DNA of 36,648 nt from Candidatus Falkowiibacteriota bacterium (GCA_903920975.1 CAIXNZ010000059.1:1-36648); one strand, 5' to 3'; positions 1 through 8,766 are shown, counted from the first letter of the stretch. The notes: a model not told the origin generated them from the sequence alone. Program-made: numbers and translations.

Positions 1-929
1 CTGTTTCTGAAGCATATAACCGAGGAGAAACAGATGAGTTTATTATTCCTACTATTGTAAGAAACCCGATAAAAAAACCAAAATTTATTAATAATAATGA
101 TGCGATTATTTTTTTCAACTTGCGTTCTGACCGCGCGAGGCAGATTACCAAACCGTTTGTTCAGAAAAATTTTGAAGATGAAAATCCTGGCTCGTTCAAA
201 AGGCACAAAGTTTTAAAAAATTTAAAATTTGTGGCTTTAACGAATTTTGGTCCTGATCTAGACGATATAGCTACTGTATATAAGGGTAAGGAATTAACAA
301 ATACTTTGCCATCTGCCTTAAAAGATATCCGCCAATATTATTTAGCAGAAAGAGAAAAATATGCTCATGTGACTTATTTTTTCAATGGCGGTCATGGCCG
401 ACCAGTTAATGGCGAAATTTGGAGGGTGGTTAAATCAGCAGGAGTGCAAAATTATGAAAGTTTTCCGCAAATGTCCATTTTTGAATTAACAGATATAGTC
501 TGCGAGCATTTACGCTTTAAAGATTTTGATTTTATTACTGTTAATTTTTCTAATGCCGATATGATAGGTCATACTGGAAATATTAATGCGGCAATTAAAG
601 CCATCCAATATATTGACCAAAGTTTAGGCAAGATTCACAAAGCTTTGATAAAAAGAAACGGACTTTTAATGATTACGGCTGATCATGGTAATGTTGAGGA
701 AATGGTAAACATAAAAACTCATGAGCAAGATACTGAACATAGTTCAAACCCTGTGCCGCTAATTATCGTACGCAAGGGTTTGAATAAAAAGAAAATGAAG
801 TTAAGAGGGGGAATCTTAGGAGACATCGCGCCCACAATTTTAGATTTAATAGACATTAACAAGCCAAAGGAAATGACGGGACGATCTCTGATCGTAAAAT
901 CCAAACTCCAAGCACCAAAATCCAAGTAG
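1..929 (+). CDS. gpmI: 2,3-bisphosphoglycerate-independent phosphoglycerate mutase, divergent copy (5' partial)
   Basis: This is the C-terminal part of a GpmI, which interconverts 3- and 2-phosphoglycerate in glycolysis. The frame is open from base 3, so the start lies outside the window. Conserved pieces visible are the RSDRARQ stretch (substrate arginines), EKYAHVT (active-site lysine), NADMIGHTG (metal Asp and His), TADHGN (metal Asp-His) and EHSSNPVP (metal His). The loop that usually reads EEPFPGEDR is replaced by unrelated sequence after FFNGG, so this copy differs clearly from the complete gpmI that follows 37 bp downstream. Catalytic residues in the visible part are intact, so it is probably active. 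The two adjacent copies look like an old tandem duplication. The gap to the next gene is an AT-rich TTTGGAATTT-type low-complexity stretch without SD. Confidence 0.9.
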   Translation, partial: VSEAYNRGETDEFIIPTIVRNPIKKPKFINNNDAIIFFNLRSDRARQITKPFVQKNFEDENPGSFKRHKVLKNLKFVALTNFGPDLDDIATVYKGKELTNTLPSALKDIRQYYLAEREKYAHVTYFFNGGHGRPVNGEIWRVVKSAGVQNYESFPQMSIFELTDIVCEHLRFKDFDFITVNFSNADMIGHTGNINAAIKAIQYIDQSLGKIHKALIKRNGLLMITADHGNVEEMVNIKTHEQDTEHSSNPVPLIIVRKGLNKKKMKLRGGILGDIAPTILDLIDINKPKEMTGRSLIVKSKLQAPKSK

Positions 930-966
930 TTTGGAATTTGGTATTTGGAATTTATAATTTATATTT

Positions 967-2559
967 ATGGTTAAACTAAAAAATAAACCCGTTGTACTCC
1001 TAATCTTGGATGGTTTTGGAATTGCGCCACCGGCTCCTGGTAATGCTATTACCTTAGCAAAAAAACCAAATATTGATAAATATATTGCTTCTTATCCTGC
1101 CATGTCGCTGGTGGCTAGCGGTGATTCAGTCGGTTTATCTTGGGGAGAGATGGGAACCTCAGAAATCGGCCACCAAAATATTGGTTCAGGCACGATAGTT
1201 TACCAATGGTTGCCAAGAATCAATAAAGCCATTGCTGATGGCAGTTTTTTTGAAAATGAGGCTTTTTTAAAAGCCATTGAACATAGTAAAAAAAATAAAT
1301 CAAAACTTCATTTATTTGGCTTAGTGTCGTCGGGCGGCGTTCATTCACACATGGACCATCTTTTTACTTTGCTGGAATTAGCTAAGAAACAAAAAGTAAA
1401 AGAAGTTTTTATTCACGTCGTGCTTGATGGACGCGATACCATTTATAATACTGGCAAGGGTTTTATTCAGGAATTATTGGATAAAATAAAAAAAATAAAA
1501 ATTGATGCCAAAATTTGCGATATCTCGGGCCGTTTCTATGCCATGGATCGCGATAATCATTGGGAAAGAACAGAAAAAGCTTTTAATGCGATGACAAAAG
1601 GGGAAAGTGATGAGAAGTTTGAGAATCCCATTTCAGCTATTGAAAGTTCCTATAAAAAGCAAATTTATGATGAAGAATTTATTCCGGTAGTTTTAACTAA
1701 AAAGGGAAAGCCCGTCGGCTTGATTGAAGATAAAGATGCAGTGATCTTTTTTAATTTTCGCGCTGATCGCGCCAGACAAATTTCCGAAGCTTTCATTTTG
1801 CCGGGCTTTGAAAGATTTCCGCGAGTTTTTGATTTTTCTAAATTATTTTTTGCAGGTATGACGCAATATGATAAAGATTTGCCGCTGGACGCTTTTGCTT
1901 TTAAACCAATTGAAATAAAAAAACCTTTGGCAAAAATATTAAGCGATGCAGACTTGAAACAATTACATATTTCAGAAACAGAAAAATACGCCCATGTCAC
2001 TTATTTTTTTAACGCCGGAATAGAAGAGCCGTTTCCAGGCGAAGATAGAATTGTAATACCTTCGCCTCGCGTTTCATCTTTTGACCAAAAACCAGAAATG
2101 TCCGCCTACAAGGTTACAGATGAAATTTTAAAGGCAGTGTCAGAAAATAAATATGATTTTATTCTTGCAAATTTTGCCAATCCAGACATTGTCGCTCACA
2201 CTGGTAACTTAAAAGCGACAATCGAAGCCGTTGAAGTCACTGATAAGTGTGTCGGTAAAATAGTGAACATGGTTTTAAGCAAAAATGGCGTTGTTTTTAT
2301 AACTGCTGATCATGGCAATGCCGAAGAACTGCAAAATATTAAAACAGGAGAGATTGATAAGGAACATAGCACAAACCCCGTGCCTTTTATTATTATCGGT
2401 CATAATTGGGAGGGGAAAAATCTGGGCTTACCCGACAGTGTTGGTGGAGATTTAAGCTTGGTTACTCCGTCCGGAGTTTTAGCTGACATTGCGCCGACAA
2501 TTTTAAAGGTTATGGGCATGAAACCGTCTAATGATATGACGGGAACAGCTTTGATTTAA
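967..2559 (+). CDS. gpmI: 2,3-bisphosphoglycerate-independent phosphoglycerate mutase
   Basis: Complete GpmI of 530 residues, close to the family's usual 510-520. It catalyses the glycolytic 3PG/2PG interconversion in the cytosol with two Mn ions. Visible signatures are LILDGFGI at the N terminus (metal Asp), MGTSEIGHQNIG with the phosphorylated serine, DGRDT, GRFYAMDRD, FRADRARQ, EKYAHVTYFFNAGIEEPFPG, NPDIVAHTGN, TADHGNAEEL and EHSTNPVPF. All expected catalytic residues are present. The start is the ATG at 967 in an AT-rich context with no SD, as in many core genes here. It is followed after 5 bp by mutM and is likely co-transcribed with it. Confidence 0.96.
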   Translation: MVKLKNKPVVLLILDGFGIAPPAPGNAITLAKKPNIDKYIASYPAMSLVASGDSVGLSWGEMGTSEIGHQNIGSGTIVYQWLPRINKAIADGSFFENEAFLKAIEHSKKNKSKLHLFGLVSSGGVHSHMDHLFTLLELAKKQKVKEVFIHVVLDGRDTIYNTGKGFIQELLDKIKKIKIDAKICDISGRFYAMDRDNHWERTEKAFNAMTKGESDEKFENPISAIESSYKKQIYDEEFIPVVLTKKGKPVGLIEDKDAVIFFNFRADRARQISEAFILPGFERFPRVFDFSKLFFAGMTQYDKDLPLDAFAFKPIEIKKPLAKILSDADLKQLHISETEKYAHVTYFFNAGIEEPFPGEDRIVIPSPRVSSFDQKPEMSAYKVTDEILKAVSENKYDFILANFANPDIVAHTGNLKATIEAVEVTDKCVGKIVNMVLSKNGVVFITADHGNAEELQNIKTGEIDKEHSTNPVPFIIIGHNWEGKNLGLPDSVGGDLSLVTPSGVLADIAPTILKVMGMKPSNDMTGTALI

Positions 2560-2564
2560 TATTT

Positions 2565-3428
2565 ATGCCAGAATTACCAGAAGTTGAGACAATTAAACGC
2601 GGTTTGCAAAAAAATATCGTTGGTAAAACTATTTCTGATTTTGATTGCAATTGGAATAAAATGCTGAATAAACCCCTTGCCAATTATAGAAAAATATTAA
2701 AAGGTTTGAAAATTAAAAAGGTCAGAAGGCGCGCAAAAATGATAGAACTAAATTTATCTAAGGGTTGGAACGTCCTGATACACTTAAAAATGACTGGCCA
2801 ACTTGTCTTTGGCTCAAAAACTCGTTGTGTGGTTGGCGGGCATCCTATCAAAGAAGGTTATGAATGTTTACCCAATAAATTTACTCACGCGAATTTTACT
2901 TTTACAGACAATAGTCATTTATATTTTAATGATGTGCGCAAATTTGGCTGGGTCAGACTTTATAATGATTTACAGCTGGCCAAAGCCATGACTGATTTTA
3001 AATTGGGTCCTGAGCCTCTTAGCAAAGATTTTTCCTTGAATTATTTAATAACTAGAATAAAAAAGAGACCGAATGTAAAAATTAAGCAGTTTTTGATGGA
3101 TTCTCAAAATGTTACTGGCATTGGTAATATTTACAGCGACGAAGTTGATTTTTTCGCTCATGTCAGGCCCATGCGAGCAGTAAAAACTTTATCAGAAAAA
3201 GAAATTAGTTTAATTTACAAAGGTATTGAAAAGATTTTAACCGCTTCTGTAAAAGCCCAGGGCACAACTTTTAGTAATTACCGTAATGCCAACGGAGAAG
3301 TCGGAGCTTACTCAAAACAATTAAAAGTTTATGGTAAATGGGGAGAAAAATGTTCTTGTGGCGGAAAAATTGTTAGAGTAAAGATTGGAGGACGAAGCTC
3401 TTCATATTGTCCCAAGTGTCAAAAATAA
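2565..3428 (+). CDS. mutM: Formamidopyrimidine-DNA glycosylase (Fpg/MutM)
   Basis: Bifunctional base-excision repair glycosylase/AP lyase that removes oxidised purines such as 8-oxoguanine. The protein (287 residues) starts MPELPEVET, so the catalytic Pro2 and Glu3 are present after removal of the initiator Met. RRAKM near residue 58 supplies the conserved lysine, NDVRKFGW the DNA-contact region, and QNVTGIGNIYSDE the helix-two-turn-helix asparagine. The C terminus has the four-cysteine zinc finger (CSCGG ... CPKC). Slightly longer than typical because of an insert around residues 85-100. It sits 5 bp after gpmI with no SD. Confidence 0.96.
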   Translation: MPELPEVETIKRGLQKNIVGKTISDFDCNWNKMLNKPLANYRKILKGLKIKKVRRRAKMIELNLSKGWNVLIHLKMTGQLVFGSKTRCVVGGHPIKEGYECLPNKFTHANFTFTDNSHLYFNDVRKFGWVRLYNDLQLAKAMTDFKLGPEPLSKDFSLNYLITRIKKRPNVKIKQFLMDSQNVTGIGNIYSDEVDFFAHVRPMRAVKTLSEKEISLIYKGIEKILTASVKAQGTTFSNYRNANGEVGAYSKQLKVYGKWGEKCSCGGKIVRVKIGGRSSSYCPKCQK

Positions 3429-3444
3429 TAATTAAAATAAATTT

Positions 3445-4065
3445 ATGAAAAAAATTATTTTCGTACTGTGTCTGGCTCTGCTTCTGACTGGCTGCGGAAG
3501 CAAAGGTGTCCAGCCCATTGCTCAAGGTGTGCCCGTGTCAGGCTCTATTGAGGACTTAATAAAATTGGGAAAAAATTACAGATGCGAGCTTCAGTTTAAA
3601 GATGGCGATCAGATTTCGTCCAGCACCACCTATTTATCAGGCAGTTCATTAAGATCTGATTATCAGATGAAATCTGGCGAACAGACCCTTAATGGCCATG
3701 CTATCATGACAGGCACAACCATGTACTCCTGGGTGGATGAAATGCCCAATCAGGCAATTAAGTTCAATCGGGCCGATTTAAAGCAGTTTCAGGGTCAGGC
3801 CGAAAAGACTTCGCCGAGTGCAAGCAGTTATGAGAATAAATATGATTACAAGTGTTATTCCTGGACCCCGGATCAGTCCAAGTTTACTGCGCCAGCTGGT
3901 ATAAATTTTACTGATTATTCAGACATGCTTAATCAGCTTCAGGGTCAGCTCAAAGGTCTGAATGTTAATGCGCCAACTGGTAATGCTAATATGTGCGCAA
4001 GTTGCGATTCAATTTCAAACGCCAGTAGCAAGGCAATGTGCAAGCAACAGCTGGGTTGTAAATAG
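3445..4065 (+). CDS. Putative lipoprotein of unknown function
   Basis: 206-residue protein with a clear lipoprotein signal peptide: MKK, a hydrophobic stretch, then the lipobox LTGC with the lipidated cysteine near residue 17. The mature part has no fold I recognise; it is polar and rich in Ser, Gln and Asn. It ends in a cysteine cluster (MCASC ... MCKQQLGCK) that could form disulfides or bind metal. It follows mutM by 16 bp and is closed by a strong terminator, so it is probably the last gene of the gpmI-mutM run. Function is unknown. Confidence 0.85.
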   Translation: MKKIIFVLCLALLLTGCGSKGVQPIAQGVPVSGSIEDLIKLGKNYRCELQFKDGDQISSSTTYLSGSSLRSDYQMKSGEQTLNGHAIMTGTTMYSWVDEMPNQAIKFNRADLKQFQGQAEKTSPSASSYENKYDYKCYSWTPDQSKFTAPAGINFTDYSDMLNQLQGQLKGLNVNAPTGNANMCASCDSISNASSKAMCKQQLGCK

Positions 4066-4087
4066 AACCAATAGCAATAAAATTTAA

Positions 4088-4119
4088 AAAAGACCGCCAT
4101 GAGTTTGGCGGTCTTTTTC
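4088..4119 (+). terminator. Rho-independent terminator after the lipoprotein gene
   Basis: Stem GACCGCCA / TGGCGGTC with loop TGAGTT-like spacer, followed by TTTTTCTTT. Closes the gpmI-mutM-lipoprotein unit. Confidence 0.9.
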
Positions 4120-4170
4120 TTTGCATGTATTCATGCTATTATATTTACATTAAAGCTAAGATAATTATAT

Positions 4171-5217
4171 ATGAAAAAAATATTAATTTTATTAATTTTA
4201 ATCATTTTATTTGCCATCGCCGGCTGGGTTTTTAGTATTGTTTTTATAGCTCAAAGTGGCACGGGCGAAACAAAGCTTTTTACTATCCAAGAAGGTGAAG
4301 GCGTTCATCAGATAAGCCAAAATTTAAGAAAAGAAGGGCTAATAGATAATTCCTTTATCTTTGAAACATATATTTGGCTGATTAAAGGTCAAAATAAAAT
4401 TCTAGCTGGGGATCATTTAATATATGATAAATGGAGTATTAAAAATTTAGTCAGAGTGTTAATTGTTGGTACAGCACTAGAAAAAGAAACAACTATAAAA
4501 ATTATTGAAGGCTGGAATTTAAAAGACATTGCCAACTATTTGGAAAAACAGGGGATATGCAGGGCCGAAGAATTTTATAATGTGGCAGGCAGACCAACAA
4601 TAAATTATGATTTAAATAAAAATTATACAAGACCTCAGGATTTTTCCAATGGGCATCCGATTTTAGCCGATAAACCGAAGAATTATAGCTTTGAAGGATT
4701 TTTATTCCCAGATACTTACAGAATATATAAGGATGCAAAGCCTGAAGCGATTGTTGAAAAAATGATTAATAATTTTGAGAGAAAGGTGAATAAAGAGATT
4801 CTGGATGCCATTAGCGCTTCTGGTAGAAATATTTATGATGTTATAACGCTAGCATCTATTGTTGAAAAAGAAGCCAAAACATATGAAGATAAGCAAAGAG
4901 TGGCCGGTGTTTATTATAATCGTTTGAAAATTGGCATGGCTTTGCAAGCTGACCCGACCATAAATTATGCTACAGGAGAAATAACCGACAGACCAACTTA
5001 CGATCAAATTCAAGTAACAAGTCTATACAATACATATAAGCATGCTGGCTTACCGCCTGGGCCTATTTGTAATCCAGGTCTAGATTCAATCCGCGCTGTT
5101 GTTAATCCGGAAAAAAATAATTATTATTATTTTTTGAACACGCCTGATGGCAAATTAATTTTTTCCAAGACATTGGAGGAACATAAACGCAATCGTCTTA
5201 AATATTTTAATGACTAA
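4171..5217 (+). CDS. mltG: Endolytic murein transglycosylase (MltG/YceG)
   Basis: Membrane-anchored lytic transglycosylase that cleaves nascent peptidoglycan strands and so limits glycan length. The 348-residue protein has one N-terminal membrane segment (about residues 4-26), a LysM-like region (about 35-110) and the YceG catalytic domain. The catalytic glutamate is in ASIVEKEAK (Glu232), followed by RVAGVYYNRLKIGMALQADP and the C-terminal AGLPPGPICNPG and YYYFL motifs typical of the family. It follows a terminator, so it starts a new transcript, and precedes the translin-family gene by 5 bp. No SD. Confidence 0.95.
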   Translation: MKKILILLILIILFAIAGWVFSIVFIAQSGTGETKLFTIQEGEGVHQISQNLRKEGLIDNSFIFETYIWLIKGQNKILAGDHLIYDKWSIKNLVRVLIVGTALEKETTIKIIEGWNLKDIANYLEKQGICRAEEFYNVAGRPTINYDLNKNYTRPQDFSNGHPILADKPKNYSFEGFLFPDTYRIYKDAKPEAIVEKMINNFERKVNKEILDAISASGRNIYDVITLASIVEKEAKTYEDKQRVAGVYYNRLKIGMALQADPTINYATGEITDRPTYDQIQVTSLYNTYKHAGLPPGPICNPGLDSIRAVVNPEKNNYYYFLNTPDGKLIFSKTLEEHKRNRLKYFND

Positions 5218-5222
5218 AATTT

Positions 5223-5801
5223 ATGCTGGATAAAAAGTTTTTTCCTAAAATAAAAAAAGAATATGATTCTTATGACATTGGGCGCAGAATTATTATCAGG
5301 CACTCCAATGATATTTTAAAATTTGCCAAACAGGCGATTTTTGCCTTGCACCGGGAAAATCTGAAAGAAGCAGACGAAACTTTAAAAGAAGCCGAAAAAC
5401 TTTTTAAGTATTTACAGACAAAGATTGACGAGGAAGATGGTTTGAAATATGAAGGTGCTTATTTAGCGGCGGTTGAAGAATTTATTGAAGCCAAGCTTTT
5501 TGAGCAATACATTAAGACTGGTAAAGTTGGCGAAATAAAGGGTTATAAATTTGAAGCTGAAAGTTATTTAGGCGGTATTTGCGATTTTACCGGTGAAGTA
5601 GTCAGAAGGGGAGTATTTCTAGCAACAAAAAGAAGATATAAGGAAGTGGAAAAATGCTGGGCCATTATTGATGCGGTTATTCATGAACTCATTCAATTCA
5701 ATTTAATTGGCAGTATCAGGCCAAAGTATGACCAGGCCAAAAATAATTTGAGAAAAATTGAAGAGATAATGTATGATTTGGAAATTAAGAAAAGAAATTA
5801 A
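5223..5801 (+). CDS. Translin-family protein
   Basis: 192-residue, nearly all-helical protein resembling translin and archaeal translin/Trax homologs (COG2178), which form octameric RNA- or ssDNA-binding shells; Trax-type members are RNases. Family landmarks are an N-terminal helix with RHSNDILKFAKQAIFALHR (20-43), acidic helix AAVEEFIEAKLFEQY (82-96), YLGGICDFTGEVVRRGV (115-131) and the C-terminal RPKYDQAKNNLRKIEEIMYD. Glu85, Glu86, Glu89 and Asp121/Glu125 are acidic residues that could form a Trax-like metal site, but I cannot tell from sequence alone whether it is catalytic. Translin is mainly known from eukaryotes and archaea. Located 5 bp after mltG, probably co-transcribed. Confidence 0.85.
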   Translation: MLDKKFFPKIKKEYDSYDIGRRIIIRHSNDILKFAKQAIFALHRENLKEADETLKEAEKLFKYLQTKIDEEDGLKYEGAYLAAVEEFIEAKLFEQYIKTGKVGEIKGYKFEAESYLGGICDFTGEVVRRGVFLATKRRYKEVEKCWAIIDAVIHELIQFNLIGSIRPKYDQAKNNLRKIEEIMYDLEIKKRN

Positions 5802-5820
5802 AAAAATATTTGATAAAGAA

Positions 5821-5850
5821 AAAGGGCTCGACATTGCGTCAAGCCCTTTA
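5821..5850. terminator. Bidirectional terminator between convergent genes
   Basis: AAAGGGCTCGAC pairs with GTCAAGCCCTTT (one mismatch) around loop ATTGC. T-rich sequence follows on both strands, so it can serve the translin gene (+) and the unknown gene ending at 5855 (-). Confidence 0.8.
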
Positions 5851-5854
5851 TAAT

Positions 5855-7033
5855 TTATTTGATGGTTATTCGCCCTCCGACAAAACTGGGTGCCATGTTT
5901 TCTGCCAAAGAAGCATGTAGCAGCTGCAGTGTCGTGTAGGTAAAAGCGATTTTCATGCTCATGTCATTTTTGATCTTTTTTGTATAATTCTCCATATGCA
6001 ACTTTTCGTAGTGTTTTTCCAGTTCGTGTATGACTTTGATTAGGCCAGCGAGCTTTCCGTGATCTCTGCAATAAATTTTAACCTTGTCCAAAAAGCTTTT
6101 GAGCTTATTCTTATAATCCATGGGTCCGTAAGTGTCTATGGACATCAAATCTTTCATTGTCTGCTGCAAGCCAGTAATGCCGATAAAATATCTATTTTTG
6201 GCCATGATGAGTTGTCCAGTTTCCGTGTCAATAGTCGGTTCTGACACTTCCAAGGGCTCTTCAATTAACTCGACCAAGTCAACAATCTCTTCTTCAACAG
6301 GCAAAAGCTCCGCGGCTTTTTCAACGAAGGGTTTTGGTATAATCAGGGAAAGACGTTCTTCGTATTGGTCAGCCAGTTTTAGAAGATAGGCGGGAAAGGT
6401 AGAAGGAAGAACTCTGGTAATCAACGCTTTAAGCTGATTAACATCAATCTTCAATTTCTCCTTTTCCAATTGTCCGATTACCATTATGAGCTCTTCATTG
6501 AATGGTTTGGCCAAACGGTCATCTTGGGCAGGTCTTTTGGACCGTTCAAAACAAGTGTTAAGAATTGAGCGGATTTTTTCTTGTATGATAATCTTGGCAC
6601 GCTGTTCTGCGCTGTCTGCCGTTTTATACCGTTTTTCCAGCTCGTCATTTATCCTCATTTTGTTGAATGTAGAAAAATCTTCATCTCCGATGACAAGTTT
6701 TTTCCAAACATAGCTATATGGAACATTTTTTTTGAAGAATTTTTCAACAGTTTCTTCATCAAGGTAAATTCGCCTTTTATAGCATTCCATTTTTAGTTCG
6801 CTCCAGGCAACCCAGAATATTGCTCGTGGTGCACCGTAGGGATCTGGTTGTTTCTTGTCATCAGGAATCGTGCCGTCAAGATTAAGCATGGAAATGTCAA
6901 CCTCAATTTCCGGCTGCTCTGCTTTTTTTTGATGATCTTCTAAACTCTTGCAAAGCTGAACATAGTCATCCATAAGTGAGCTAAAGATTTTGAAAAACAA
7001 AGATTCAAAAGTAAGATTTTCATTTTCAGTCAT
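5855..7033 (-). CDS. Protein of unknown function (392 aa)
   Basis: I do not recognise this family. The protein is soluble, largely helical and charged, with no signal peptide or membrane segment. A central acidic stretch (PVEEEIVDLVELIEEPLEVSE, about residues 245-265) looks like a linker between an N-terminal and a C-terminal helical region. The start is well fixed by AGGAGG seven bases before the ATG. A TTGACA / 17 bp / TAAATT promoter lies about 80 bp upstream. It stands alone as one transcription unit, with base composition less AT-rich than its neighbours, like the other SD-led unknown genes here. Confidence 0.8.
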   Translation of the reverse strand: MTENENLTFESLFFKIFSSLMDDYVQLCKSLEDHQKKAEQPEIEVDISMLNLDGTIPDDKKQPDPYGAPRAIFWVAWSELKMECYKRRIYLDEETVEKFFKKNVPYSYVWKKLVIGDEDFSTFNKMRINDELEKRYKTADSAEQRAKIIIQEKIRSILNTCFERSKRPAQDDRLAKPFNEELIMVIGQLEKEKLKIDVNQLKALITRVLPSTFPAYLLKLADQYEERLSLIIPKPFVEKAAELLPVEEEIVDLVELIEEPLEVSEPTIDTETGQLIMAKNRYFIGITGLQQTMKDLMSIDTYGPMDYKNKLKSFLDKVKIYCRDHGKLAGLIKVIHELEKHYEKLHMENYTKKIKNDMSMKIAFTYTTLQLLHASLAENMAPSFVGGRITIK

Positions 7034-7110
7034 TTTTACCTCCTACGTTATCTGTTAAGGGATTTTTTTACCATTTTTTATTTTTAAGGAACTTTTTTTC
7101 CTAATATGCT

Positions 7111-7139
7111 AATTTATCACATTTTTTTTGTTTTGTCAA
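7111..7139 (-). promoter_or_regulatory. Promoter for the 392-aa unknown gene
   Basis: Read on the minus strand: TTGACA (7134-7139), 17-bp spacer, TAAATT (7111-7116). The leader contains a small AGGAA/TTCCT hairpin (about 7087-7102) before the AGGAGG SD. Confidence 0.65.
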
Positions 7140-7197
7140 TGCTTGTCAAAGAGTAAATAAACAAGTAAAATTAAGATAAGATAAATAATTATTTTTT

Positions 7198-7565
7198 ATG
7201 TTTAGCGATTTTTTTGCATTTAAAAAAAAGACAAAAGAAGAAATTCCAGATGTTTCAACTGAGGAACTAGTTATTATTGAAGGTGTACAGCCAGAAATTA
7301 GACATTTACTGCAAGAGGCTCAGCTTTTAGAGAAAAAAAGCTCAAAGAAAAGGATATACAAAGCAGAAGAGATCTTTGCGAAAGCGCTTTGCTTAAATAT
7401 CAAAAAGCCCTAGATTCTGTTGAAGCAAATTCAAAAAAATATAAGGATTTTCCACGGCAACAAGATGTTTATATCGGACAAGGTTTGCGTATAAAAAATC
7501 GTATGGATTATTTAGAAAGTATAATTGGGAGTTTTAAAAGTAAAAAACGCAGGGAAGCTGCTTAA
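7198..7565 (+). pseudogene. Frameshifted small gene with TPR-like helical segment
   Basis: The ATG at 7198 opens a frame ending at the TAG at 7411-7413 (71 residues). A different frame (-1) carries on convincingly from about 7380 to the TAA at 7563-7565, encoding ALLKYQKALDSVEA and a charged C terminus ending KSKKRREAA. Joined near 7380-7395 the two parts give a protein of about 122 residues whose middle (YKAEEIFAKAL-YQKAL) looks like a tetratricopeptide-type helix pair. Either the gene is broken, or a base is missing in the assembly, or the shift is programmed. No SD; the O-methyltransferase starts 5 bp after the restored stop. Confidence 0.6.
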
Positions 7566-7570
7566 ACATT

Positions 7571-8128
7571 ATGGATGAAAAGATTGCGAAAATATTAGCT
7601 GGTCTTGAAGAAATCAATAAAGCCGGCGGACAGTGGAATATATCTCATGAAACTGGGCAGTTTTTGCACGATTTAATTATTGAGAAAAAACCAGAACTAA
7701 TTGTGGAAATCGGCGCTTCCAATGGCTATTCCACGATTTGGCTAGCCATGGCAGCCAGAAAAATAAATGCCAAAATAATTACTTTTGAATTCGTGCCAGA
7801 GAAAGTTCGCGATTTGGTATCTAATTTACAAAAATCCGGATTAATCAAATATGTGCAAATAATTCCCGATGATGCAAATAAGCGATTGGGAGAGTTGTCG
7901 GAAAAAGTTGACTTTGTATTTTTGGATGGCAGAAAAAATGAATATTTACAGCAATTAAAACTTTTAGAGCCAAAATTAAATTCCAATGCGATTATTGTAG
8001 CTGACAATGCGATATCTCATAAGCATGTTCTTGAAGATTATCTTTATTATGTAACCAATGAACCCAAATATCGGAGCGAACTAAAAGATATTGGGACTGG
8101 TTTGGAAATAAGTATGTTGGGATACTAA
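7571..8128 (+). CDS. SAM-dependent O-methyltransferase-like protein
   Basis: 185-residue class I methyltransferase. The SAM-binding motif I is VEIGASNGYSTIWLA (about residues 41-55), motif II is ITFEFVPEK, and VDFVFLDGRK (about 116-125) and IIVADNAISH fit the YrrM/caffeoyl-CoA O-methyltransferase type (family 3/24), including the Asp-Asn pair used for metal binding in relatives. The substrate cannot be told. It directly follows the frameshifted gene and has no SD. Confidence 0.85.
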   Translation: MDEKIAKILAGLEEINKAGGQWNISHETGQFLHDLIIEKKPELIVEIGASNGYSTIWLAMAARKINAKIITFEFVPEKVRDLVSNLQKSGLIKYVQIIPDDANKRLGELSEKVDFVFLDGRKNEYLQQLKLLEPKLNSNAIIVADNAISHKHVLEDYLYYVTNEPKYRSELKDIGTGLEISMLGY

Positions 8129-8135
8129 TTTACGA

Positions 8136-8246
8136 ATGTCATATAATGGCGTTAGATATATTAGAATTTTAAATTTAAAAAATGGATTTGATACCGCAGA
8201 AGCGGAAATTAAATTAATTAATACGCGCAAACTAATTAAATTTTGA
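8136..8246 (+). CDS. Possible 36-aa small ORF
   Basis: A short open frame, MSYNGVRYIRILNLKNGF and onward, fills most of the otherwise empty space before rlmH. It has no SD and no homolog I recognise. It may be a fragment of a longer gene or chance. Confidence 0.2.
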   Translation: MSYNGVRYIRILNLKNGFDTAEAEIKLINTRKLIKF

Positions 8247-8291
8247 TTTTTATTCGTATAATTAGTACAAATTAGTATATTAGTAGCATTT

Positions 8292-8759
8292 ATGAAAATA
8301 AAAATAATTGCGATATCCAAAGACAAATTTGACTATATTACTTCAGGAGTGATTGATTTTGTCGCTCGTTTAAAAAGATATGCTGACGTGGATATTTTGA
8401 ATTTAAAAGAAGAGCCGATTAAAAGCCAAGGCGTCGATGATATTTTGGAGAAAGAAGGTGAAAAAATTTTAGCCAAACTGGACAAGGAATATTTTAACAT
8501 TGCTTTGCATAGAATGGGTAAGGAAATGACCAGCTTTGAATTTGCCAAATTAATTGAAGATGTTCGCGATTTTAAAGGAGGAAAAATTTGTTTCATTATC
8601 GGCGGTCCCTTGGGTTTGTCGCAAAAAGTTTTGGGTAATGTAAGCTTGACACTATCATTATCAAGGATGACTTTTACGCATCAAATGACCAGATTATTGC
8701 TTTTAGAACAAATATACAGAGGATTTGAAATTTTGGCTGGGACAGAATATAATAAATAA
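8292..8759 (+). CDS. rlmH: 23S rRNA (pseudouridine1915-N3)-methyltransferase RlmH
   Basis: SPOUT-class methyltransferase that methylates pseudouridine 1915 in helix 69 of 23S rRNA on the assembled ribosome. The 155-residue length matches the family. FIIGGPLGL (about residues 98-106) is the SAM-binding knot loop, and MTFTHQMTRLLLLEQIYR is the hallmark C-terminal motif. The very C terminus, GTEYNK, replaces the usual GEPYHK, so the last histidine is Asn here. The ATG follows an AT-rich stretch with no SD. A terminator-like hairpin follows directly. Confidence 0.95.
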   Translation: MKIKIIAISKDKFDYITSGVIDFVARLKRYADVDILNLKEEPIKSQGVDDILEKEGEKILAKLDKEYFNIALHRMGKEMTSFEFAKLIEDVRDFKGGKICFIIGGPLGLSQKVLGNVSLTLSLSRMTFTHQMTRLLLLEQIYRGFEILAGTEYNK

Positions 8760-8766
8760 TTATCAG

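Noticed and set aside
926..966. TTTGGAATTT-type repeat between the gpmI copies as a regulatory element
   Set aside because: It is low-complexity AT-rich spacer sequence; a similar pattern near 11780-11805 is part of the L10 leader, and nothing shows function here.
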